A stretch of 44,556 nucleotides of DNA from Rhodospirillaceae bacterium (lineage in GTDB: Bacteria > Pseudomonadota > Alphaproteobacteria > UBA2966): the NCBI GenBank assembly GCA_002690215.1, contig NZDS01000217.1, positions 1-44,556 of the forward strand, in the 5' to 3' direction. Of the stretch, positions 8,421 to 18,756 are shown piece by piece. The first letter of the stretch is position 1, and each line of letters opens with the position of its first letter. The notes below the pieces were generated by a model. It searched no databases. It was not told where the DNA came from and saw only the letters and a program-made list of their open reading frames with translations. Position numbers and translations under genes: made by a program.

Positions 8421-9266
8421 ATGCCCGAACTGCCTGAAGTCGAAACCGTCTGCCGCGGCCTCCAGGGCCGCCTGGTGGGCCGCCGCATCAGCCGCGTCGA
8501 ACAGCGCCGGGCAGGGCTGCGCCTGCCCTTTCCCGAGAACTTCCCGGCCCGCCTCGAAGGCCGCCGCATAGAGGCCATCCGGCGCCGCGCCAAATATCTG
8601 CTGTGGGAGTTGGGTGACAGCGTGCTGATCGTCCACCTGGGCATGTCGGGGCGGCTATTTTTCACCGAGGGCCATACCCCAGGCCGGCACGACCATTTTC
8701 TCCCAGGCCGGCACGACCATATCATCATCGAAACCGACGACGGCACCACCGTGGTCTTCAACGACGTGCGCCGCTTCGGCCTGATGACCCTGGCGGAACC
8801 GGACCAGGTCGAGAGCCACGCCCTGCTTGCCGGGCTGGGGCCCGAGCCGCTGGGCAACGCGTTCAACGCCGATGACTTCTCGGCCGTCCTACACGGCCGG
8901 CGCACACCGATCAAAGCGGCACTGCTGGATCAAAAAATCGTCGCCGGGGTGGGTAACATTTATGCCTGCGAAGCGCTCTTCCGGGCCGGCATCTCGCCCC
9001 GCCGCCTGGCCGCCTCGGTGGCAGGCAAGAGAGCCGAACGGCTCGTTCCGGCGGTGCAAGCGGTGCTCCGCGACGCCATCGCCGCCGGCGGCTCGAGTTT
9101 GCGAGACTATGTCCAGGCCTCAGGCGAGCTGGGCTATTTCCAGCACGACTTCGCGGTTTACGGCCGCGAGGGAGAGAAGTGCCCAGGCTGCGACTGCGAC
9201 GCCACGGTGCGCCGCATCAACCAGGCCGGCCGTTCGACCTTCTTTTGTGCCAAGCGTCAGCGTTGA
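8421..9266 (+). CDS. mutM: Formamidopyrimidine-DNA glycosylase (Fpg), variant zinc finger
   Basis: A 281-residue DNA glycosylase/AP lyase that removes 8-oxoguanine and formamidopyrimidines. The N-terminus MPELPEVE supplies the catalytic Pro and Glu, and [23 protein letters not shown] and the helix-two-turn-helix ([17 protein letters not shown]) are present. There are two oddities. An 8-residue duplication ([16 protein letters not shown], residues 87-102) comes from a 24-bp tandem repeat. In the C-terminal zinc finger the ligands read Cys254, Cys257, Cys276, with Arg279 where the fourth Cys belongs; CGT differs from TGT by one base. Cys259 (CPGCDC) might substitute. Function is probably retained but should not be assumed. 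The ATG at 8421 is fixed by the MPELPE start. Confidence 0.9.
   Translation: MPELPEVETVCRGLQGRLVGRRISRVEQRRAGLRLPFPENFPARLEGRRIEAIRRRAKYLLWELGDSVLIVHLGMSGRLFFTEGHTPGRHDHFLPGRHDHIIIETDDGTTVVFNDVRRFGLMTLAEPDQVESHALLAGLGPEPLGNAFNADDFSAVLHGRRTPIKAALLDQKIVAGVGNIYACEALFRAGISPRRLAASVAGKRAERLVPAVQAVLRDAIAAGGSSLRDYVQASGELGYFQHDFAVYGREGEKCPGCDCDATVRRINQAGRSTFFCAKRQR
8678..8720 (+). repeat. 19-bp direct repeat, 24-bp period, inside mutM
   Basis: CCCAGGCCGGCACGACCAT occurs at 8678-8696 and again exactly at 8702-8720. The 24-bp spacing keeps frame and duplicates eight residues. The near-identity of the copies suggests a recent slippage duplication. Confidence 0.9.
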
Positions 9267-9332
9267 AGGTGATCCGGAAATTCCGGAAGCCGGGCACTGG
9301 ACGACTGCGACCGGGGAGCGTTTACTAGGGAC

Positions 9333-9695
9333 ATGAAGGTGGCGCGGATTCTTGATCTGGCTTTGCTGCTGGCATTGTGGGCGGCGCCCGGGGTTGCCCA
9401 GGAGCGTTTTTTTTCCGGCCTCGAGGACTTGCCGCTGATGGCCGGCCTGAATGAGGTGGCAGATCTCGGTCTGATTTACGACAAGCCCGAGGGGCGCATC
9501 GTCGAGGCCTATGCCCGAGGCCCGGTGGCACCGGCGCGGGTGCTTGCGTTCTACAGCGAGACCCTGCCGCAACTTGGCTGGGCGGCCGAATCCGAAATCA
9601 GCTATCGCCGCGAGAGCGAAATCTTGACGATCCGATTTCCCCAGCCAGCAGGCGGCGACGGCTTGCTGGTGCGGTTTTCCATCGCGCCGCGCTAG
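9333..9695 (+). CDS. Small exported protein of unknown function
   Basis: A 120-residue protein. A signal peptide (about 1-22: MKVAR, then Leu/Ala core, cleavage near GVAQ) is followed by a compact alpha/beta-looking domain with GLIYDKPEGRIVEAYA and VLAFYSETLPQLGW. The YxxTLPQLGW stretch followed by hydrophilic strands resembles small periplasmic domains seen in alphaproteobacteria, but I do not recognise a named family. The ATG at 9333 follows AGGGA closely. It lies between mutM and enoyl-CoA hydratase on the same strand. No function is proposed. Confidence 0.7.
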   Translation: MKVARILDLALLLALWAAPGVAQERFFSGLEDLPLMAGLNEVADLGLIYDKPEGRIVEAYARGPVAPARVLAFYSETLPQLGWAAESEISYRRESEILTIRFPQPAGGDGLLVRFSIAPR

Positions 9696-9744
9696 CGCGG
9701 CGGACGGCAAATCCAGCCGTGCCCGAAACGCCGCAAACAAAAAA

Positions 9745-9758
9745 CACGCGAACGCGTG
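9745..9758. promoter_or_regulatory. Palindrome next to a TTGACA element, upstream of enoyl-CoA hydratase
   Basis: CACGCG-AA-CGCGTG is a perfect 6+2+6 palindrome, preceded by an A6 run. A consensus -35 hexamer TTGACA follows at 9760-9765, though no good -10 is found 17 bp on. It could be an operator or a minus-strand hairpin with a U tract. Confidence 0.35.
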
Positions 9759-9819
9759 CTTGACAACGGTGGCGTGATCGCGCACCACGCCCGGCGTCGC
9801 ATCACTTATGGAGTCCGCT

Positions 9820-10596
9820 ATGTCCTACGAATACATCCTCGTTGAGAGCCGCGGCCCGGTCGGGCTGATTACGCTGAACCGGCCCGAAGCCCTGAACGCG
9901 CTGTGCACGCCGCTGGTGCAGGAGATGGGCCAGGCGTTGAGCGCCTTCGAGGACGACGAGGCGATCGGCGCGGTGGTCATCACGGGCAGAGAAAAAGCCT
10001 TTGCCGCTGGCGCCGATATCAAGGAGATGCAGCCCAAGAACTATGCCGACGTCTACCTCGAGAACTTCATCACCAGGGACTGGGAGAGCGCGACGCAAAG
10101 CCGCAAGCCGTTGATCGCGGCGGTGGCCGGATTTGCGCTGGGCGGCGGCTGCGAGCTGGCCATGATGTGCGACATCGCCATCGCCGCCGACACGGCGCGC
10201 TTCGGCCAGCCCGAAATCAAGCTGGGCATCATCCCAGGTGCCGGCGGCACCCAGCGCCTGACCCGGGCGATCGGCAAGGCCAAGGCCATGGAGATGTGCC
10301 TCACCGGCCGCATGATGGACGCCGAGGAAGCCGAACGCTCCGGCTTGGTCTGCCGCGTCGTGCCGGCGGCCGAATTGCTCGACGAAGCCATCAAGCTGGC
10401 CAGCGAGATCGCCCAGCTCTCGCTTCCTGTGGTGATGATGGCCAAGGACGCCGTCAACCGGGCCTTTGAAACCACGCTGGCCGAGGGCATCAAGGCCGAG
10501 CGCCGCATCTTTCACGCCACCTTTGCGCTGGAGGACCAGAAAGAGGGCATGGCCGCCTTCATCGAAAAGCGCCCGCCTGACTTCAAAAACCGTTAG
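9820..10596 (+). CDS. Enoyl-CoA hydratase
   Basis: A 258-residue crotonase-superfamily enzyme, expected to hydrate 2-trans-enoyl-CoA to 3-hydroxyacyl-CoA in fatty-acid beta-oxidation. Both catalytic glutamates of true enoyl-CoA hydratases are present: Glu112 in [11 protein letters not shown] and Glu132 in [19 protein letters not shown]. The oxyanion-hole stretch AFAAGADI is at about 61-67. The sequence is close to the mitochondrial ECHS1 type. The ATG at 9820 is preferred over an in-frame ATG at 9808 because GGAG lies six bases upstream of it. It stands alone between a small exported protein and rpsT; the association with rpsT and dnaA is common in alphaproteobacteria. Confidence 0.9.
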   Translation: MSYEYILVESRGPVGLITLNRPEALNALCTPLVQEMGQALSAFEDDEAIGAVVITGREKAFAAGADIKEMQPKNYADVYLENFITRDWESATQSRKPLIAAVAGFALGGGCELAMMCDIAIAADTARFGQPEIKLGIIPGAGGTQRLTRAIGKAKAMEMCLTGRMMDAEEAERSGLVCRVVPAAELLDEAIKLASEIAQLSLPVVMMAKDAVNRAFETTLAEGIKAERRIFHATFALEDQKEGMAAFIEKRPPDFKNR

Positions 10597-10635
10597 CGCA
10601 GCCAAGGGGCAGCTTTTGTGCAACGCACTCAAGCG

Positions 10636-10664
10636 TTGACGGCGGCGGCCGCCGGCAGTATAAG
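10636..10664 (+). promoter_or_regulatory. Sigma-70-type promoter of rpsT
   Basis: TTGACG (10636-10641), a 17-bp spacer and TATAAG (10659-10664) form a near-consensus promoter 52 bp upstream of the rpsT start codon. Transcription would begin near 10671. Confidence 0.7.
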
Positions 10665-10715
10665 CCTGCGGTCTTTCGGCCTCTGTGGCCATTTCGCCAG
10701 CAAATCAACCGAGCC

Positions 10716-10982
10716 ATGCCGCATCATAAATCCGCCAAGAAACGCATGCGCCGCGCCGAGCAGCGCACGGCCGTCAACCGCGCCCGCAAGAGCCGCATCC
10801 ATACCTTCATCCGCAAGGTCGAGGAGGCCATCACGGCCGGCGACCAGGACGTGGCAAAGGCGGCACTCAAGGCAGCCCAGCCCGAAATCATGCGCGGCTC
10901 CAGCCGCGGCGTGCTGCGCCCCAATACGGCCTCGCGGCGAGTCTCGCGGCTGTCGGCACGGATCAAGGCGATGGCCGGCTGA
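10716..10982 (+). CDS. rpsT: 30S ribosomal protein S20
   Basis: An 88-residue, strongly basic 30S subunit protein that binds 16S rRNA. The N-terminus [17 protein letters not shown] and the [18 protein letters not shown]-terminus are characteristic of bS20, and length is standard. It has its own promoter upstream and an intrinsic terminator downstream, so it is probably monocistronic. Its place a few hundred bases before dnaA is a familiar alphaproteobacterial arrangement. Confidence 0.95.
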   Translation: MPHHKSAKKRMRRAEQRTAVNRARKSRIHTFIRKVEEAITAGDQDVAKAALKAAQPEIMRGSSRGVLRPNTASRRVSRLSARIKAMAG

Positions 10983-11387
10983 CGCTGGCGCCGGATCGCC
11001 GTCGCAGTGAGTTGTGAAGCCGCGCCTCGGGCGCGGTTTTTTTTGCGCGAACCTACCGGCCCAACATCTAGTGGCAGTCGAGGGCCGAGACGCTAGCCGG
11101 ACCGTATTTTTTTTGTGTTCCCCTTTCGATCTTGTTGCGCCTGGGCACGCTGTCAATTACTCTCAGATACAACGCTGCGGTTCACCAAACCAAATGCAGA
11201 TGAAGTAAAAGCCTGACTTCGGGGCGGGCTTTACGTGAGATAAACTTCGGTTGGATTCGCGTTGGGAAGCGTATCCAAGTAAAAGAAAAGTAAAAAAAAT
11301 GTTTGGTGAGCGTGCGGAAGTCTGGAGCGGCAGGGGCAGCCGCCAATTGGTGCAAAAAGTCGATGGTCTGCGGGGGCGGGTCCACGT
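10983..11387. other. Non-coding region between rpsT and the rhodanese gene
   Basis: This 405-bp gap holds the rpsT terminator (11017-11044), a T8 run (11107-11114), a hairpin with an 8-bp stem and one bulge (GTAAAaGCC/GGCTTTAC, 11205-11234), and an AT-richer stretch (about 11195-11305) that may carry the promoter for the rhodanese-dnaA genes. I searched for DnaA boxes (TTATCCACA and near matches) and found no cluster; the best match, GTATCCAAG, has only six of nine. No gene is evident. Confidence 0.5.
11017..11044 (+). terminator. Intrinsic terminator of rpsT
   Basis: CCGCGCC (11020-11026) pairs with GGCGCGG (11030-11036) around a three-base loop, followed by eight T residues. Confidence 0.85.
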
Positions 11388-11855
11388 ATGTCTGGCGGAA
11401 CACTCAGCGACGCGACGACGGTCAGAACTTCATCATCGGAAGGCTATGCCGGTGACATCCCGGCAGCCGAAACATGGCAGCACCTGGCTGGGGATACCGA
11501 AGCGGTACTGGTCGACGTGCGCACCAATGCCGAATGGTCCTACGTTGGCGTGCCCGACCTCACGTCGCTCGACAAGCGACCGCTCAACGTCTCCTGGAAA
11601 CTGTTTCCGGCCATGACCGAGAATGCCGACTTTCAGGGCCAGCTCGAGGCAGCGGGCCTGCAGCCCGGCCAGCGGCTGTTCTTCCTCTGCCGCTCCGGCG
11701 TGCGCTCGCGCGCCGCAGCGCGAGCCATGACCGAGGCTGGTTTGGGGCCCTGCTACAATATCTCAGACGGCTTCGAGGGTGACCGCAGCGAAGCCAAGCG
11801 ACGCGGCGCCATGGGCGGCTGGCGCCACGCCGGGCTGCCCTGGGTACAGGAGTAG
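11388..11855 (+). CDS. Rhodanese-like sulfurtransferase
   Basis: A 155-residue single-domain rhodanese. The domain (about 25-150) has VLVDVRTNAEWSYVGVPDL and the active-site loop FLCRSGVRSR, whose Cys would carry a persulfide in sulfur transfer; the C-terminal GWRHAGLPW is typical of the short alphaproteobacterial form found beside dnaA. The physiological substrate is unknown. The stop lies three bases before the dnaA GTG, and the dnaA ribosome-binding site is inside this gene's last codons, so the two are probably translationally coupled. Confidence 0.88.
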   Translation: MSGGTLSDATTVRTSSSEGYAGDIPAAETWQHLAGDTEAVLVDVRTNAEWSYVGVPDLTSLDKRPLNVSWKLFPAMTENADFQGQLEAAGLQPGQRLFFLCRSGVRSRAAARAMTEAGLGPCYNISDGFEGDRSEAKRRGAMGGWRHAGLPWVQE

Positions 11856-11858
11856 GGC

Positions 11859-13250
11859 GTGAACCGGTCAACCACCATCCCGGCAGAGATCGAGGCCCAG
11901 TGGGGCCGGGTGCGAGCGCGATTGCGCAGCGAGGTCGGCGACGCCGCCTTCAACAGTTGGCTGCGGCCGCTGACCCTGGCCTCGTCGAGTGACGATCAGG
12001 TTGTCATGACCGTACCGACGCGCTTCATGCGCGATTGGGTGGTCTCGAATTATGCCGACAAACTGCGCCTTCTGTGGAGCGACGAAAATACCGGGGTGGC
12101 TTCGGTGGAGATCTACGTGCGCCAGGCCGAGGTCGGCTTGGCGCATGACGAGCAGGCCCAGGACGGGGCCCTGGCAGACGGCCACGGCGTGGCCCAAAAT
12201 CTGGGTGATCGCCGCGCCCTGGAGCTGGGGGCGCCGCTTGATCCCCGTTTCAATTTCCAGAACTTTATCGCCGGCAAGCCCAACGAATTGGCCTACGCCG
12301 CCGCGCGGCGCGTCGCCGAGGCGCCGGTGGTGCCCTTCAACCCGCTTTACCTCTATGGCGGTGTCGGCCTGGGCAAGACCCATCTAATGCACGCCATCGC
12401 CTGGCACATCCGCGAAGGTCAGCCTGAGCGCAAAGTGATTTATCTTTCGGCCGAGAAGTTCATGTACCAGTTCATCCGGGCACTCAGGTACAAGAACGTG
12501 ATGGCCTTCAAGGACCAATTCCGCTCGGTCGACGTGCTGATGATCGACGACGTGCAGTTCATCGCCAACAAGAATTCGACCCAGGAGGAGTTCTTCCACA
12601 CCTTCAACGCCCTGGTCGACCAGAACCGCCAAATCATCATCTCCGGCGACCGTTCACCCTCGGACCTGGACGGCATGGAAGAACGTATGCGTTCTCGGCT
12701 GGGCTGGGGCTTGGTGGCCGACATCCACGCCACTGACTACGAGCTGCGCATCGGCATCCTGCAGAGCAAGGCGGAACAGGCCGGTGCCAGCCAAATCCCC
12801 ATGCGGGTACTGGAATTCCTGGCCCATCGCATCACTTCTAATGTGCGTGAGTTGGAGGGCGCGCTGAATCGCGTGCTGGCCTATTCCAATTTGGTCGGCC
12901 GGCCCATCACGCTGGAGACCACCCAGGAGGTGCTGCGCGACCTGTTGCGCGCCAACGACCGCCGCGTCACCATCGACGACATCCAGAAACGGGTGGCCGA
13001 GCACTTCAACATCCGCCTGGCCGACATGTACTCCGAGCGCCGGGCCCGGGCTGTGGCCCGCCCGCGCCAGGTCGCCATGTACCTGGCCAAACAGCTAACC
13101 ACCCGCTCGCTGCCTGAGATCGGGCGCAAGTTCGGCGGTCGCGACCACACCACGGTGATGTACGCGGTCAAGAAAATCACCGAACTCAAGGAATCGGACG
13201 GCACCCTGGCCGAAGATATCGACCTTTTGCGACGTATGCTGGAAGCCTGA
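11859..13250 (+). CDS. dnaA: Chromosomal replication initiator protein DnaA
   Basis: A 463-residue AAA+ ATPase that binds DnaA boxes at oriC and opens the duplex. The N-terminal domain I (IEAQWGRVRARL...FNSWLRPL) is followed by a variable linker (about 88-125). The AAA+ core has Walker A GGVGLGKT at 167-174 and Walker B VLMIDDVQF. The C-terminal DNA-binding domain includes the signature RDHTTVMYAVKKI. The start is GTG at 11859 with AGGAG six bases upstream. It is followed by dnaN, recF and gyrB, the ancestral bacterial order. Confidence 0.96.
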   Translation: MNRSTTIPAEIEAQWGRVRARLRSEVGDAAFNSWLRPLTLASSSDDQVVMTVPTRFMRDWVVSNYADKLRLLWSDENTGVASVEIYVRQAEVGLAHDEQAQDGALADGHGVAQNLGDRRALELGAPLDPRFNFQNFIAGKPNELAYAAARRVAEAPVVPFNPLYLYGGVGLGKTHLMHAIAWHIREGQPERKVIYLSAEKFMYQFIRALRYKNVMAFKDQFRSVDVLMIDDVQFIANKNSTQEEFFHTFNALVDQNRQIIISGDRSPSDLDGMEERMRSRLGWGLVADIHATDYELRIGILQSKAEQAGASQIPMRVLEFLAHRITSNVRELEGALNRVLAYSNLVGRPITLETTQEVLRDLLRANDRRVTIDDIQKRVAEHFNIRLADMYSERRARAVARPRQVAMYLAKQLTTRSLPEIGRKFGGRDHTTVMYAVKKITELKESDGTLAEDIDLLRRMLEA

Positions 13251-13320
13251 AACCGGCTCGTACGGCGGCGCTGCCGGGATCTCGATTTCAGCGAATATTC
13301 GTGTGGCGGGGATTGCCTTC

Positions 13321-13329
13321 TGCTATACT
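13321..13329 (+). promoter_or_regulatory. Possible extended -10 promoter for dnaN
   Basis: TGCTATACT matches the extended -10 form (TGn plus TATAAT-like) in the 293-bp dnaA-dnaN gap. No good -35 element precedes it. It would give a leader of about 200 nt. Nothing else in the gap looked like a gene. Confidence 0.3.
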
Positions 13330-13543
13330 GCAAAACCGGTAATTGACCTCTTTTCCTGGAACTTCCCTGGGTTGCACTTGAGGCCATCTTCCGGGACCGC
13401 GCCGCGTTGGTCGGCGACCCGGGTATCCTGCACACGGGCACGTCGAGAGCGGTTGGGCTGACGGCCGTCGTCAGCGCCCGTAACGGCACGGTTATGTGCA
13501 AAAGCAGGTTTTTTTGCGTCCACATCGAAGGGCACAGGCAGGC

Positions 13544-14662
13544 ATGAAACTGACAACCGAACGCGCTGATCTTCTGACCTCGCTGGGCCACGTTCAGAGT
13601 GTCGTCGAGCGGCGCAATACCATCCCCATTCTGTCCAACGTTCTGCTCGAGGCAGCCGAGGGGAAATTGAGCCTGACCGCCACCGACCTCGACCTGGCAA
13701 TCGTCGACAAGGCGCCTGCCGAGGTGACCCAGGAAGGCGCCACCACGACCCCGGCTCACACGCTTTACGACATCGTGCGCAAGCTGCCGGACGGAGCGCA
13801 GGTCTCGTTGGGCCTGAGCGAGGGCGGCGGACGCCTCAACGTCACCGCGGGCCGCTCGGAATTCAACCTGCCCTGCCTGCCGCGCGAAGACTTTCCGGCC
13901 ATGTCAGGCGGCGAGTTGCCGCATCGCTTCATGGTGGGCGGTGCCGAGCTGCGCCGCCTGATCGACAAGACCCGTTTTGCCGTCTCGACGGAAGAGACGC
14001 GCTACTACCTCAACGGCATCTATCTGCACGCTGCCGAGGCACAGGGCGTGGCCATGCTGCGCGCCGTGGCCACCGACGGCCACCGCCTGGCCCGAGTCGA
14101 CACGCCGCTGCCGGAAGGCGCCGCCGGCATTCCAGGTGTTATCGCGCCGCGCAAAGCGGTGAGCGAATTGCGCAAGCTGATCGAGGAAACCGACGGCGCC
14201 ATCGAGGTAGCGCTTTCCGACACCAAGATCCGCTTCGCTTTTGACGAGGCGGTGCTGACATCGAAACTCATCGACGGCACCTTTCCCGACTACCACCGGG
14301 TCATTCCCGAGGGCAACGACAAGCTAATGGAAGCCGATACCAAGGTTTTCGCCGAAGCCGTCGACCGGGTTTCGACGGTGTCGACGGAGAAATCCAGGGC
14401 CATCAAACTGGCCCTCGACCAGGGCCGGGCAGTGCTGGCCGCGAACAGCCCCGACAGCGCCAGCGCCTCCGAGGAGATCGCCGTTTCCTACGACCAGGAG
14501 GCCCTCGAAATAGGCTTCAATTCGCGCTACCTGCTCGACATCACGGCCCAGATCGAGGGCGACCAGGCACAGTTCGTATTGGCCGATGCGGTGTCACCGA
14601 CGCTGGTCCGCGACGGCGCAGACGACGGCGCGCTCTACGTGCTGATGCCCATGCGGGTCTGA
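13544..14662 (+). CDS. dnaN: DNA polymerase III beta sliding clamp
   Basis: A 372-residue protein forming the dimeric ring that tethers DNA polymerase III and other DNA enzymes. Three repeated clamp domains are implied by length and by MKLTTERADLLTSLGHVQSV at the start, FPAMSGGELPHRFMV in the middle and the C-terminal ALYVLMPMRV, typical of beta clamps. The ATG at 13544 is chosen for the conserved N-terminus; a GTG upstream at 13496 would add 16 unlike residues. recF follows closely, so dnaN and recF are probably cotranscribed. Confidence 0.95.
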   Translation: MKLTTERADLLTSLGHVQSVVERRNTIPILSNVLLEAAEGKLSLTATDLDLAIVDKAPAEVTQEGATTTPAHTLYDIVRKLPDGAQVSLGLSEGGGRLNVTAGRSEFNLPCLPREDFPAMSGGELPHRFMVGGAELRRLIDKTRFAVSTEETRYYLNGIYLHAAEAQGVAMLRAVATDGHRLARVDTPLPEGAAGIPGVIAPRKAVSELRKLIEETDGAIEVALSDTKIRFAFDEAVLTSKLIDGTFPDYHRVIPEGNDKLMEADTKVFAEAVDRVSTVSTEKSRAIKLALDQGRAVLAANSPDSASASEEIAVSYDQEALEIGFNSRYLLDITAQIEGDQAQFVLADAVSPTLVRDGADDGALYVLMPMRV

Positions 14663-14721
14663 GGCCGGTGACGGCAGCAACAGCCAGGCCCGGGGCCCAG
14701 CCCAAAGGGATTTCAGGAATC

Positions 14722-18392
<3,671 letters not shown>

Positions 18393-18398
18393 GGCACA

Positions 18399-18677
18399 TC
18401 AAGCGCCACGGAAGTGCTCCGTCACCAGCCAACCGCCGATGGCGATGAAACCCAGGCCGGCGATCAGCTTCAACGGCAGGAAATCGAGAAAGCGCCCGGC
18501 CCCGGCCCCGACCGCTACGGCGAGGCCAGTGGAGCACACCAGCGCCGCTGCCGCTGCGACAAATACCAGCCCCGGATGGCGCTCGGATTCGGCGGCGAAG
18601 AGAAGCGTCGCCACCTGGGTCTTGTCGCCAAGTTCGGCCACGAACACGGCAGCAAAGATGGAAATCAGATCGGTCAT
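18399..18677 (-). CDS. TMEM165/GDT1-family cation transporter, half-size
   Basis: A 92-residue membrane protein of the UPF0016 (TMEM165/GDT1) family, whose members export Mn2+ or exchange Ca2+. It has about three hydrophobic segments and one signature AELGDKTQVATLLFAA near the N-terminus. Full-length members carry two such motifs in about 200 residues, so this would need to pair with itself or another half; no second half is visible nearby. The start at 18677 begins the family N-terminus; a longer start at 18710 preceded by AGGTG is possible. It converges on gyrB with a 6-bp gap and is divergent from the PBP gene. Confidence 0.8.
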   Translation of the reverse strand: MTDLISIFAAVFVAELGDKTQVATLLFAAESERHPGLVFVAAAAALVCSTGLAVAVGAGAGRFLDFLPLKLIAGLGFIAIGGWLVTEHFRGA

Positions 18678-18708
18678 GGGTGAATTTCGTTTTGGTTGTG
18701 GAATGAAC

Positions 18709-18723
18709 ACCTGTGAGACAGGT
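18709..18723. promoter_or_regulatory. Inverted repeat between transporter and PBP genes
   Basis: ACCTGT-GAG-ACAGGT is a perfect 6+3+6 inverted repeat in the 79-bp divergent region. The position would suit an operator for either promoter. I do not recognise the binding protein. Confidence 0.4.
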
Positions 18724-18756
18724 TGCCAGGGACGCCCATACTAGCGGAAGCAGGGG

